Positions 15,536-23,967 are shown, counted from the stretch's first letter. The stretch is 26,071 nucleotides of DNA from CAYJIX01 sp964370375 (GCA_964370375.1 CAYJIX010000032.1:1-26071), one strand, 5' to 3'. Notes: generated from the letters alone by a model not told the origin. Made by a program: numbers and translations.

Positions 15536-16315
15536 TTATGCTTGTTCTTCAGCACTTTCTTCAGCGGCAGGCAACTCTTCGGCAGCTGCTTGTGCCATGA
15601 CTTCTTCAGCGTCTTTATCTTTGCTGTCTTTACGCATGGCTTCACCTTCAAGGCAGGCGTCAGCCATAGATGTTACGAACAACTTGATAGAGCGGATGGC
15701 GTCATCATTGCCGGGAATAATATAGTCAATGACATCGGGATCGCAGTTGGTGTCTGTCACTGCCACAATGGGAATACCAAGTTTGCGACATTCTTTGACA
15801 GCGATTTCTTCGCGATTGGGGTCAATAATAAAGGCAAGCTGGGGGATGCGTTCCATATTTTTGATACCGCCAAGGGTCAGCTCAAGCTTGTTCAATTCGC
15901 GCTGAAGTGTGAGCACTTCTTTTTTCTGATAGCGGCTTACAGAGCCGTCTTCAAACATAGCTTCAAGCTTTTTAAGGCGGTCAATGCTTTTTTCAATGGT
16001 GGCAAAGTTGGTGAGCGTGCCGCCCATCCAACGGTTGGTCACGTGGAACTGGCCCACGCGGTTGGCTTCTGCAGCTACTGCTTCTTGAGCTTGGCGTTTG
16101 GTGCCAATAAACAATACGCTACCGCCATTGGCAACGGTTTCGACAATTTTGTCGTGGGCAATGCGGTAAAGCTTAACCGTTTGCTGCAGGTCGATAATAT
16201 GGATACCATTACGAGCGCCAAAAATGAACGGTTTCATTTTGGGGTTCCAACGACGGGTCTGGTGACCAAAGTGTACACCAGTTTCCAGCATTTGCTTCAT
16301 GCTGACATATGCCAT
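15536..16315 (-). CDS. rpsB: 30S ribosomal protein S2
   Basis: A small-subunit ribosomal protein of 259 residues. The N-terminus has MKQMLETGVHFGHQTRRWNP (6-25) with FGARNGIHIIDLQQT (32-46). TNRWMGGTLTNF and the second signature PQLAFIIDPNREEIAVKEC follow, as does VDYIIPGNDDAIRSIKL-type sequence. The last 25 residues form an acidic, Ala/Glu-rich tail beyond the ribosomal core, a lineage-specific extension. The ATG at 16315 follows AAGGAG with good spacing. It is the first gene of the long minus-strand block, with its own promoter about 130 bp upstream. Confidence 0.98.
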   Translation of the reverse strand: MAYVSMKQMLETGVHFGHQTRRWNPKMKPFIFGARNGIHIIDLQQTVKLYRIAHDKIVETVANGGSVLFIGTKRQAQEAVAAEANRVGQFHVTNRWMGGTLTNFATIEKSIDRLKKLEAMFEDGSVSRYQKKEVLTLQRELNKLELTLGGIKNMERIPQLAFIIDPNREEIAVKECRKLGIPIVAVTDTNCDPDVIDYIIPGNDDAIRSIKLFVTSMADACLEGEAMRKDSKDKDAEEVMAQAAAEELPAAEESAEEQA

Positions 16316-16375
16316 AGTGTTACTCCTTAAAGGGGTTTGCTTCCACCTTAGCCCTGACCTTACCTACCCGTCGTT

Positions 16376-16404
16376 GTAAAGGAACCCTATGCTCCTTTAC
16401 CGGG
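16376..16404 (-). promoter_or_regulatory. Hairpin in the rpsB leader, possible S2 autoregulatory element
   Basis: In the 5' leader of rpsB, GTAAAGGA (minus strand, plus 16393-16400) pairs with TCCTTTAC (plus 16376-16383) around a 9-nt loop. CCCG (16401-16404) can extend the stem to a CGGG about 5 nt beyond the other arm (about 16367-16370). rpsB leaders in other bacteria bind S2 for autoregulation. Whether this one does is inference from position and structure only. Confidence 0.4.
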
Positions 16405-16448
16405 CACCCCAGGCCGCTGCCAAAGTGTGCTTGATGAAAAGCTTGGGT

Positions 16449-16477
16449 AATCTACGCTTTTTTGTAGGTATTGTCAA
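16449..16477 (-). promoter_or_regulatory. Sigma-70-type promoter of the rpsB operon
   Basis: Read on the minus strand, a perfect -35 TTGACA (plus 16472-16477) is followed by a 17-nt spacer and a -10 TAGATT (plus 16449-16454). This would place the transcript start near 16442 and give a leader of about 125 nt before rpsB. Confidence 0.8.
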
Positions 16478-16597
16478 TGCTATGGGCAGGCTATGTTCAT
16501 GTTATGGGCATGGCACGCGAACATGAGCAGGAAGGCTTTATGTCGGCGCAAGCCATTGCCGTGTCATTCTTTCAAGAATTTGACATGGTTACGGTTT

Positions 16598-17038
16598 TTA
16601 TTCTGCGCTTTTGCCTTGTGCTATTTCTACTCGTACAGGAGCAACGCCTGCCGTAATCATATCAATCTGCTGAGCTGCCGCACGCGAAAGGTCTATAACC
16701 CGACCACTGATAAAAGGCCCACGGTCGTTAATCCTTACGGTAACTTTTTTGCCGTTGCGTGTATTTGTGACGCGTACCATGGTGCCAAAAGGCAAGGTTT
16801 TATGAGCTGCGGTCAGGGCTTGTTGGTCAAAAATTTCCCCGCTGGCAGTTTTTTTCCCTTGAAATGTGTCGCTGTAAAAGCTGGCATTGCCTTGCAGCAC
16901 GTGAACGTTGTTTTGAGGTTGAGACGTTTTTTTTGCATAACTTGGAGTGCAAATGGTCAAAAAAAACGCAATGCCTAAGGGGGCAAGCCAAAACAGCTGA
17001 CGCGAAAAAGAAAAGCCTTTTGTTGTGTGTAACATCAT
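16598..17038 (-). CDS. rlpA: RlpA-like secreted double-psi beta-barrel protein
   Basis: A 146-residue exported protein with a signal peptide ending near SYA (33-35, cleavage before KKTSQ), followed by one double-psi beta-barrel domain. Family motifs are GNASFYSDTFQGKKTASGE (50-68), LTAAHKTLPFGTMVRVTN (75-92) and VRINDRGPFISGRVIDLSRA (101-120), including the His79 and Asp105 positions expected for lytic transglycosylase activity. It lacks the C-terminal SPOR domain of E. coli RlpA. The Cys at 30 is not in a proper lipobox, so it is probably soluble in the periplasm. A longer TTG start at 17095 would spoil the signal peptide, so I prefer the ATG at 17038. It probably cleaves peptidoglycan glycan strands. 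Barwin/expansin-like binding without catalysis is the alternative. Confidence 0.85.
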   Translation of the reverse strand: MMLHTTKGFSFSRQLFWLAPLGIAFFLTICTPSYAKKTSQPQNNVHVLQGNASFYSDTFQGKKTASGEIFDQQALTAAHKTLPFGTMVRVTNTRNGKKVTVRINDRGPFISGRVIDLSRAAAQQIDMITAGVAPVRVEIAQGKSAE

Positions 17039-17200
17039 AGATATTTTCGCTAAACATGTGTGCGCCAAGCAACAATACCCGGCACGTTGTTTCAATTTTC
17101 CGGATCAATCTACTTCCATAAAGAAGGTGCGGCCTCGTGGTTTTACTGGAGGTAAAATAAGACCAATTGACCTTGAACACGCTATTTGCTAAGTATCCTC

Positions 17201-17242
17201 TGATACAGTAGGCATTGATAAATGTATACAGTATTATATTAG
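17201..17242 (+). promoter_or_regulatory. Promoter and candidate operator for the XRE-cupin operon
   Basis: ATACAGTA occurs twice, at 17203-17210 and 17226-17233, 23 bp apart. Between and over them lies a weak promoter: TTGATA (17215-17220), a 16-nt spacer and TATTAG (17237-17242). GTATC and GATAC (17193-17206) also form an inverted repeat. Repeats over a promoter just before a gene for a DNA-binding protein suggest autoregulation. This is inference. Confidence 0.4.
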
Positions 17243-17261
17243 CCAGCAAGGAGAGCAGGAC

Positions 17262-17834
17262 ATGTCAAATCCTAACAAATTGGGTGAACGTATAAAAAAA
17301 TGGCGTGAAACGCAAAATCTCACACGGGCCCAGCTTGCACAAGATGCAGGCCTTAGCGAACAGATCATCGATCAGATGGAAGATCAAGGGGTTTGCCCTT
17401 CTATTGCGCCGCTGCAGAAGGTAGCCCGCGCATTGGGCGTTCGCCTTGGCACCTTCATGGATGATCAGATTACAAAAGACCCCATCGTATCACGCAAAGA
17501 AGACCAAGATATAGATTTGACGCTGCGCTCTTCTGACAGTAAGCGGTCTTCCTTTCGGTATCATTCGTTGGCCAAAGGCAAATCGGACAGAGCCATGGAG
17601 CCTTTTTTTGTGGAAATTGCTCCTGAAAAAGACGAAGAACGTCGTTTTTCCAGCCATCAAGGCGAAGAGTTTATTTTAGTCATGAAGGGACGTGTTCAAG
17701 TCACCTATGGTACAGAAACTCATATCCTTGAAGCTGGCGATACCATATATTATAATTCTGCCGTGCCTCATCATGTGGGGACAGCAAACGCTGAATCGGC
17801 TACCATTTGTGCGGTATTGTACTATCCTCAGTAA
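17262..17834 (+). CDS. XRE-family regulator with C-terminal cupin domain
   Basis: A cytosolic transcription factor of 190 residues. The N-terminal HTH (about 7-65) reads LGERIKKWRETQNLTRAQLA then DAGLSEQIIDQMEDQG. A linker leads to a C-terminal cupin domain (about 110-188), with GEEFILVMKGRVQVTYG, LEAGDTIYYNS and VPHHVG giving the usual beta-barrel and a His-rich site for a small ligand or metal. Such HTH-cupin proteins usually respond to a metabolite and control the next operon. Here the next gene is an acyl-CoA ligase 39 bp downstream from its ATG at 17874, so a fatty acid or acyl-CoA signal is plausible but unproven. The ATG at 17262 follows AAGGAG at a rather long distance, with AGGA closer. 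Confidence 0.93.
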   Translation: MSNPNKLGERIKKWRETQNLTRAQLAQDAGLSEQIIDQMEDQGVCPSIAPLQKVARALGVRLGTFMDDQITKDPIVSRKEDQDIDLTLRSSDSKRSSFRYHSLAKGKSDRAMEPFFVEIAPEKDEERRFSSHQGEEFILVMKGRVQVTYGTETHILEAGDTIYYNSAVPHHVGTANAESATICAVLYYPQ

Positions 17835-17873
17835 ATAGCTGTCTTATTGCAGCGCGTGCGTAACGGAGATTCC

Positions 17874-19526
17874 ATGGAACAGTTTGAATTAAAAGAAAAA
17901 ACATTAGGCCAGCTTTTAGACGAAGCCGTAGCGAGATTTCCGAACAACGATGCCATAGTGTATACAGATCGTGATTACCGCCAAACGTGGATTGAATTTT
18001 CAAATACCGTGGATCAGCTTGCCAAAGGGCTCATGGCGGTTGGTGTTAAACGAGGCGAAAAAATTGCCATATGGGCTACCAATGTGCCCCATTGGGTCTC
18101 GCTTATGTTTGCTGCCGCACGGATTGGCGCGGTGCTGGTAACGGTAAACACCAATTATCGCGAGTCAGAAATCCGTTACTTGCTCAAACAATCTGAGTGT
18201 GAAAATTTATTCATTATCGATAGTTTTCGTGACCATGACTATATTAAGAGCGTTTACGAGGTAGTGCCGGAGTTGCGCAAGCAGGAACGGGGCCATCTTA
18301 ATTGTGCAGAATTGCCGCACTTGCGCCGAGTCATGTTCCTTGGTCATGAAAAACACCGAGGCTTATACTCCTTGCCCGAGATCATGTCTTTATCTATAAT
18401 GATAAGTCAAGAAGAGTATGAAGCCAGAAAAGCGGAAGTAAGCCCATATGATGTTGTGAACATGCAGTATACTTCCGGCACCACAGGCTTTCCCAAAGGG
18501 GTCATGCTCACCCACGTAAACATTGGTAATAATGGCTATTGGATAGGGAAATATCAAAACATGACCCATCTTGATCGCCTTTGCATCCCGGTTCCGCTTT
18601 TTCACTGTTTTGGCTGCGTGCTTGGGGTTATGGCTTGCGTCAACCATGCAACAACCATGGTTATATTGGAAAGTTTTTCACCCATACAAGCCATGATTGC
18701 CATTGACCAAGAGCGCTGCACAGGTATATACGGTGTTCCCACCATGTTTTTGTCAATTTTGGAGCACAAATCCTTCCATAAATTTGACTATTCCACCTTA
18801 CGGACGGGGATCATGGCAGGTTCTGTCTGTCCTGAGCCGCTCATGCGCAGGGTTATGGAAAACATGAACATGAGGGAGATCACGATTGTTTATGGATTGA
18901 CAGAAACTTCCCCGGGGATGACTCAAACCCGTGCCGATGACAGCGTGGATCGCCGTGTTCAGACGGTTGGTAAAGAAATGCCCGGCATTGAAGTGCGAAT
19001 TTTAGATCCAGAAACCGGCCTTGAATGCCCCTACGGCGTACAAGGAGAGGTGTGTTGCCGAGGCTACAATATTATGAAGGGGTATTACAACATGCCCGAA
19101 GCCACGGCGCAAGCCATTGACAAAAATGGCTGGCTCCATTCAGGCGACCTTGGCACCATGGATGAACATGGTTATGTGCGTATCAGTGGGCGTATTAAGG
19201 ACATGCTTATTCGTGGCGGCGAAAATGTATATCCACGTGAAGTAGAAGAGTTTTTATTGCAAATGGATGAAATTTTAGACGCGCAGGTTGTGGGCGTGCC
19301 AAGCAGAAAATATGGCGAAGAGGTGGGCGCATTTATCATCACCAAAGAAGGCGCGGATCTCACCCCCGAAGACGTACGAGATTTTTGCCGTGGTAAGGTT
19401 GCTTGGTATAAAGTGCCGCGCTATGTGGCCATAGTGGACAGCTATCCACTGACCGCCAGCGGTAAGGTTATGAAGTATAAGCTTCGTGAATTGGCAGCAG
19501 AGATGTTTCCGGCTGCCATGAAATAG
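17874..19526 (+). CDS. AMP-forming acyl-CoA synthetase (fatty acid-CoA ligase type)
   Basis: An adenylate-forming (ANL) enzyme of 550 residues that activates a carboxylic acid to acyl-AMP and then acyl-CoA. The motifs are complete: YTSGTTGFPKGVMLTH (199-214), YGLTETSPGM (340-349), HSGDLG (422-427, Asp425), GRIKDMLIRGGENVYPREVE (439-458) and the catalytic Lys531 in LTASGKVMKYK. Similarity in layout is to medium/long-chain FadD-type ligases. The exact chain length cannot be read. The ATG at 17874 has GGAG about 5 nt upstream. A start at 17847 would add nine residues without a ribosome site. It is transcribed with the upstream XRE-cupin regulator. Confidence 0.93.
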   Translation: MEQFELKEKTLGQLLDEAVARFPNNDAIVYTDRDYRQTWIEFSNTVDQLAKGLMAVGVKRGEKIAIWATNVPHWVSLMFAAARIGAVLVTVNTNYRESEIRYLLKQSECENLFIIDSFRDHDYIKSVYEVVPELRKQERGHLNCAELPHLRRVMFLGHEKHRGLYSLPEIMSLSIMISQEEYEARKAEVSPYDVVNMQYTSGTTGFPKGVMLTHVNIGNNGYWIGKYQNMTHLDRLCIPVPLFHCFGCVLGVMACVNHATTMVILESFSPIQAMIAIDQERCTGIYGVPTMFLSILEHKSFHKFDYSTLRTGIMAGSVCPEPLMRRVMENMNMREITIVYGLTETSPGMTQTRADDSVDRRVQTVGKEMPGIEVRILDPETGLECPYGVQGEVCCRGYNIMKGYYNMPEATAQAIDKNGWLHSGDLGTMDEHGYVRISGRIKDMLIRGGENVYPREVEEFLLQMDEILDAQVVGVPSRKYGEEVGAFIITKEGADLTPEDVRDFCRGKVAWYKVPRYVAIVDSYPLTASGKVMKYKLRELAAEMFPAAMK

Positions 19527-19607
19527 GCAGTTGTATAGTTGCAACGGCCTTACATTTTATAGACCATTTTTTTGTAGAGAAGTCTCAAGTCCTCTTAGGA
19601 GAGTTTT

Positions 19608-20144
19608 GTGGAAAAATGTCCTTGTGTCACACTGATTGGTATGGCTGCGTCAGGAAAAAGTACTGTTGGGTTGGCTTTAGCCAAGCGTTTGGATTGGGCC
19701 CATGTGGATACGGATCATCTTATTGAGGCTGCATACGGCAAGCGATTGCAGGATGTTACGGATTCCATGACCAAGGAAGAATTTCTTGATGTGGAAGGAA
19801 AGACCATTGAGGGCATCAATATGCAGCGCACGGTGCTTTCTACAGGTGGCAGTGTTATTTACCGTGAAGGGGCCATGCGCCATTTGCAGTCCTTGGGGCC
19901 TGTGGTGCATTTAGATGTTCCTTTACCTTTAATCCTTAAACGTATTGCTCAAAAACCTGATCGCGGCCTTGCCATTGGGCCCGGGCAAACCATTGAAGAC
20001 TTGTTTCGCGAGCGTGAAGCCTTGTATCGACGCTGGCAAACATGTTCCATTCTTGCCGGCGACCTTTCAATCAAGGAATGTGTTGACGCCATTTATGAAC
20101 ACATTGCCAAGCTTGGGAACGTGTTCATAACAAAGGAAGTCTAA
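19608..20144 (+). CDS. Shikimate-kinase-like P-loop kinase, possibly homoserine kinase
   Basis: A 178-residue cytosolic kinase of the shikimate kinase fold. The P-loop is GMAASGKS (11-18), followed by VDTDHLIE (33-40), TGGS (79-82), a lid-type Arg at 119 and FREREALYRRW (133-143). Two features of true shikimate kinases are missing. The FRxxE segment, whose Arg contacts shikimate, reads FLDVE (59-63), and the GGG motif is GGS. RPLL is replaced by RGLA. From memory, a Desulfovibrio protein of this type has been reported to act as homoserine kinase in threonine synthesis. I have not verified that here. The GTG at 19608 has AGGAG about 7 nt upstream. Neighbours are aspartase downstream and an acyl-CoA ligase upstream, so context fits aspartate-family metabolism only loosely. 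Confidence 0.85.
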   Translation: MEKCPCVTLIGMAASGKSTVGLALAKRLDWAHVDTDHLIEAAYGKRLQDVTDSMTKEEFLDVEGKTIEGINMQRTVLSTGGSVIYREGAMRHLQSLGPVVHLDVPLPLILKRIAQKPDRGLAIGPGQTIEDLFREREALYRRWQTCSILAGDLSIKECVDAIYEHIAKLGNVFITKEV

Positions 20145-20150
20145 GTTGCG

Positions 20151-20176
20151 AAAAAAGGACGCGAAGTGCCTTTTTT
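20151..20176 (+). terminator. Intrinsic terminator after the shikimate-kinase-like gene
   Basis: AAAAAAGG (20151-20158) pairs with CCTTTTTT (20169-20176) around a 10-nt loop, starting 6 nt after the stop. The symmetric A/T arms could act on both strands. It separates this gene from aspA. Confidence 0.7.
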
Positions 20177-20251
20177 AGCATCAACTACAGTAGTTTAGCT
20201 TTTTAAAGTGCAAGGCTACACTATACCCATTTGACCAGTTTGGAGGGAAAA

Positions 20252-21655
20252 ATGTCTACACGTGTTGAGCATGATTTTCTTGGAGAGCTTGAGATACCTG
20301 CCCACACCTATTACGGTGTGCAAACCTTTAGGGCTTTAGAAAATTTTAAAATATCCCATAGCAAGATTTCAGATAGTCCGGAGCTGATTCGCGCCCTTGC
20401 CTATGTAAAAAAGGCAGCAGCCATAGCAAATGCCGAAATAGGAGTTTTGCCACAGCCCCTTTGTAAGGCCATTTGCACGGCATGCGATGAGATTATTTCC
20501 GGCAAACTTCATGACCAATTTCCCATTGACTCTATCCAAGGTGGGGCCGGCACATCCACAAATATGAATGCCAATGAAGTGATTGCCAATCGTGCGCTGG
20601 AACTTATGGGGCATAACAAAGGCGAGTATGAGCACTGCCACCCCAATAACCATGTAAATTGTTCACAGTCCACAAACGATGTGTATCCCACAGCGTTTCG
20701 TCTGGCTTTGTACAGTAAATTGGACAACCTTATAGACGCGCTAAGCTATTTACAAGCAGGTTTTGCTGAAAAAGCCGCGGAATTTTCTGACGTTGTCAAA
20801 ATGGGGCGCACGCAATTGCAAGACGCCGTACCCATGACCCTTGGCATGGAGTTTGGTGCCTATGCCACAACCATTGGTGAGGATATTAGCCGCGTTAGTG
20901 AAGCACGCAGCCTCTTGCTTGAAATCAACATGGGCGCGACAGCTATTGGTACAGGAATCAACTCGCCTGTTGGTTATGCTCAAAAAGTCACTCAAGCGCT
21001 TCGCACGGTCACAGATATTCCTGTGGTTTTGTCCAACAACCTTATTGAGGCCACTTGGGATACCGGCGCGTATGTACAGATATCGGGCGTGCTAAAACGC
21101 AATGCCACCAAGGTTTCAAAAATATGTAATGATTTGCGGTTGCTCTCTTCAGGGCCTCGTGCAGGCATTAACGAAATCAATTTGCCGCGCTTGCAGCCGG
21201 GGTCATCCATTATGCCGGGTAAAGTCAATCCCGTCATGCCGGAAGTTGTGAACCAAGTTTGCTTTGATATTATTGGTAAAGACGTCACCATCACCATGGC
21301 TTCAGAAGCAGGCCAGCTTGAGCTAAACGTTATGGAGCCCATCATTGCTCATTCGTTGTTTGAAGGCATTGATAGGCTATGCAATGCCTTGCGCGCATTG
21401 CAAGATCGTTGCGTTAAAGGCATTACAGCCAATAAAGAGCATTGCCGCAAACAGGTGGAAAACAGCATTGGAATAGTCACTGCTTTAAATCCCTACATCG
21501 GCTATGAAGCGTCAGCATCCATTGCCAAGGAAGCCCTGCAAACAGGGGCCTCTGTGGTTGAATTGGTGCTTGAACGTAAACTTTTGAGCAAAGACAAACT
21601 GGATGAAATATTATCCCCTGAACACATGATGCACCCGACGGATGCGGTCAAATAA
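20252..21655 (+). CDS. aspA: Aspartate ammonia-lyase (aspartase)
   Basis: A cytosolic, normally tetrameric enzyme of the fumarase/aspartase superfamily, interconverting L-aspartate with fumarate and ammonia. It has 467 residues from the ATG at 20252, which follows GGAGGG by 6 nt. A TTG start at 20231 is less likely. Motifs: QGGAGTSTNMNANEVIANRA (96-115), HPNNHVNCSQSTNDVYPT (130-147), GRTQLQDAVPMTLG (185-198), GATAIGTG (228-235) and the signature GSSIMPGKVNPV (317-328) with the catalytic Ser at 318. The GEYEHCHPNNHVN stretch and NEINLPRLQ favour aspartase over fumarase. In a sulfate reducer it could feed fumarate for respiration or recover ammonia from aspartate. It is monocistronic, with terminators on both sides. 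Confidence 0.95.
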   Translation: MSTRVEHDFLGELEIPAHTYYGVQTFRALENFKISHSKISDSPELIRALAYVKKAAAIANAEIGVLPQPLCKAICTACDEIISGKLHDQFPIDSIQGGAGTSTNMNANEVIANRALELMGHNKGEYEHCHPNNHVNCSQSTNDVYPTAFRLALYSKLDNLIDALSYLQAGFAEKAAEFSDVVKMGRTQLQDAVPMTLGMEFGAYATTIGEDISRVSEARSLLLEINMGATAIGTGINSPVGYAQKVTQALRTVTDIPVVLSNNLIEATWDTGAYVQISGVLKRNATKVSKICNDLRLLSSGPRAGINEINLPRLQPGSSIMPGKVNPVMPEVVNQVCFDIIGKDVTITMASEAGQLELNVMEPIIAHSLFEGIDRLCNALRALQDRCVKGITANKEHCRKQVENSIGIVTALNPYIGYEASASIAKEALQTGASVVELVLERKLLSKDKLDEILSPEHMMHPTDAVK

Positions 21656-21677
21656 TCAGGCCTAGCTGTTTACGTTT

Positions 21678-21733
21678 ATGGCACAACCACTTAGCCCTTT
21701 AGCAGGGATTAGTGGTTGTGCCATATTTTTTTG
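21678..21733 (+). terminator. Strong intrinsic terminator of aspA
   Basis: ATGGCACAACCACT (21678-21691) is the exact reverse complement of 21711-21724. A smaller CCC/GGG pairing sits in the loop and TTTTTTT (21726-21732) follows. It begins 22 nt after the aspA stop. Confidence 0.92.
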
Positions 21734-21853
21734 TCCATTGCATGCATGTTATTGCAGCGTTGGTCTGAATTTGGTTGTTATTTGGTTGAAACCTAGGGTT
21801 TAAACAAGGAAATAAATATGCAATGTTATGGCGCTGCTTTGTTTTTTACAAAA

Positions 21854-22582
21854 CTAAAAGGCATTTGGCTCATAACCATGCCATGGTTTTTCAGGGCCTT
21901 TGGGTTCAGCCCAATTTGAAACAACCCGTCCCATGTCGGCACTTAGAGTTGTGATAACCGCTGCCAAAGGATCGCTGGGCATTTTGGCTTTTACAGCAAA
22001 AAGCAAGTAATCGCTGACTTTGTCTTTTTGAATAAAACCACCACTGCCCATGGACCAGATCATGTTGCCTGAAGGGACATCATAAATTTCTAACGAAAGG
22101 GACGCTTCTGAATTGCCTGCTGTTCCTCCGTCAATAAGGTGGGTTATGTAACCACCAACAACAACATCCGCCCCCATTACACGCCCAAGGGCCAATGCGC
22201 GTTCGGGGGTATAGGTTTCTTTAATTTGGGCAAATTCAAGCACAGGAAATACTTGTTCCTGCAACCATGTTTGCCAGACAATGCGTGAAATCCCTTGCCC
22301 TACGACAGAAGCATTTTCCATGCGTTGCACCAACGTAAGAGGATAAAAAAGAGCTTTTGGTGGATTTTCCGGCGAGGCTGTGGGGTAGACAAAAACCTGC
22401 GGTGCGTTGCGCTCTATAAAGGTATTAACATAAACAGTGGGCTGTGAAGCAAAATCAAGTTGCACAGCCACTGAGCGGCTTTGTTGTGTGGCACAGCCGG
22501 CAGCCAATAAGGTTATTGCCAATAATAGGGCAAAGGCTTGGACCTTTTTCCATTGGAATTGGGAGCGATTTTTTTTCATCAT
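21854..22582 (-). CDS. Lipoprotein of unknown function
   Basis: A 242-residue lipoprotein. The N-terminus is basic (MMKKNRSQFQWKK), then hydrophobic, ending in the lipobox LAAGC with the lipidated Cys at 30. The mature part has no domain I can name with certainty. ALALGRVMGADVVVGGYITH (129-148), SLSLEIYDVPSGNMIWS and the preceding VYVNTF resemble the LpoB/CsgG/GNA1162-type lipoprotein fold, in which a strand-helix unit reports a variable present in the cell envelope. It follows the zinc-ribbon/Yip1 gene by 1 bp, and its ribosome site AGGAT overlaps that gene's stop, so the two are co-translated. Probably envelope-anchored. Function unknown. Confidence 0.8.
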   Translation of the reverse strand: MMKKNRSQFQWKKVQAFALLLAITLLAAGCATQQSRSVAVQLDFASQPTVYVNTFIERNAPQVFVYPTASPENPPKALFYPLTLVQRMENASVVGQGISRIVWQTWLQEQVFPVLEFAQIKETYTPERALALGRVMGADVVVGGYITHLIDGGTAGNSEASLSLEIYDVPSGNMIWSMGSGGFIQKDKVSDYLLFAVKAKMPSDPLAAVITTLSADMGRVVSNWAEPKGPEKPWHGYEPNAF

Positions 22583-22583
22583 G

Positions 22584-23786
22584 CTATCCTAAAAGTTGTC
22601 TCATAAACTGGAAAAAAACTGCAAAGGCCACAAGGTATAACGGCCCAAGGGCCAAGAAAACTCTGTCCCATTTCATGTTTAACGCATATTTACAGCCAAC
22701 ACAGCAGCATACAGCAAACCATACTACATTGACTATTGTTCCCACAAGGGGCACTACACAGATAACTGCCGGTGCTGCACTATAACTGATAATACGTATG
22801 ACAAGGGCAAACGTGACATGTTCCGGTTGCACCAAACGTAGCATTATAAACAAAAGACTGGCATACAGACCCAATTGCATCATCAAAGTTATGGGGGCAA
22901 AAAGCAAGGTTAAGGCAAGGCTTCCATCCTGAGCAATGCTTCCTAAAAGTTCTTGAACTTTAGGATCGGCCACAGATGATCCCATGGCTTGAAAACTCAT
23001 AAAGTACCAAATGCGCTCCATAGCCGTTTGGAACATTCCCATAATGATGTAAAAGCTTACCGGTCGAATCCACGGGGCCGTTGTTTGTGGTAACGCTGTA
23101 AAAAAACGAGGAGCGTAGAAAAGCACCAGCATGACGGTCTGATAGAAGCTGGTAAAAAAGCCATACTTTTCAGGGTTTTCCCATGGGATATTAGATGCTT
23201 TGTCGTTAGGGCTTTCGTTTGTGTCGCCATATCCTTGGTACTCATCGCCTGGTTGTATGAACGTTTCTGCTTCATCATGAGCAGGTTCTCGCTCAATATG
23301 AGCTAGAAAATCGTTTTGAGGGGCAGAGTCGTCACTTGCTGCTGTTCGTGAATGTGTATTTGGGGAATCTTGTTCATGAGCCTTTGTTGAAGGTTGTATC
23401 TGCTGACTTTTAGTTTCAGGCTCAAGTTTTTGGGTTGTGTCATCAAACGCGTTTGGTATGACAGCTCCCGGGGGCAAAGGCTCTTCGCAATGTTCGGCAA
23501 GGCTTTCTTCCTGAGGGGGAGTGCTTTTTTGAAGCGATTCTGGCGTCTTTTCTGTTGGTAAGGCTAAAGAAGGCCGATCAGAGGTGGCGTCTTTTGCTTC
23601 TTGCGCCATTGGGGGCACCTGGGCAATGGGTGCATCCATGGATGCAAAGTCAATAAAGGAACCGTCTGCATGGCGAAAATAAAATTTTGTATGGCAATGG
23701 GGGCATGTGGCCCTCACAGCTGTTGACGAAATGGTGTCAGGGTTGATTTCACGCTCAAATCGGCACTCAGGACAACGAATCAGCAC
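22584..23786 (-). CDS. Zinc-ribbon and Yip1-domain membrane protein
   Basis: A 400-residue protein starting at GTG (23786) with a GAGAGG ribosome site. The N-terminal zinc ribbon has CPEC (5-8) and CPHC (28-31), the MJ0042-type domain. Residues 45-205 are a long low-complexity linker rich in Pro, Glu, Ser and Gln. The C-terminal part (about 208-395) is a Yip1-type membrane domain with about five hydrophobic helices. This architecture is known from Desulfobacterota and myxobacteria, but its role is not established. The tight junction to the lipoprotein gene suggests a common envelope function, possibly linking a cytosolic zinc-ribbon head to a membrane-anchored partner. No enzyme motif is visible. 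Confidence 0.88.
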   Translation of the reverse strand: MLIRCPECRFEREINPDTISSTAVRATCPHCHTKFYFRHADGSFIDFASMDAPIAQVPPMAQEAKDATSDRPSLALPTEKTPESLQKSTPPQEESLAEHCEEPLPPGAVIPNAFDDTTQKLEPETKSQQIQPSTKAHEQDSPNTHSRTAASDDSAPQNDFLAHIEREPAHDEAETFIQPGDEYQGYGDTNESPNDKASNIPWENPEKYGFFTSFYQTVMLVLFYAPRFFTALPQTTAPWIRPVSFYIIMGMFQTAMERIWYFMSFQAMGSSVADPKVQELLGSIAQDGSLALTLLFAPITLMMQLGLYASLLFIMLRLVQPEHVTFALVIRIISYSAAPAVICVVPLVGTIVNVVWFAVCCCVGCKYALNMKWDRVFLALGPLYLVAFAVFFQFMRQLLG

Positions 23787-23967
23787 AATGCGCTACCTCT
23801 CTATTACAATCAATATTCCAAATTTTTGGACTGCCTTTGAATCTGTAAGAAAAGTTTACCTTGTCCATGTTGGCAAATCAAGACCTGATGAAGGCCTCTT
23901 TAGCTATTTCTTTTTGGAAGAAGCAGTTTTCACCCTTTAACAGTATGCCCAAAAAGTGCAATCGCGT

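Noticed and set aside
15293..16330. 345-codon plus-strand frame opposite rpsB and tsf
   Set aside because: Antisense of two highly conserved genes, a codon-bias artefact.
17847..17873. Upstream start for the acyl-CoA ligase
   Set aside because: No ribosome site, and the ATG at 17874 has GGAG at good spacing.
20231..20251. Upstream TTG start for aspA
   Set aside because: The ATG at 20252 has an excellent ribosome site and fits family length better.
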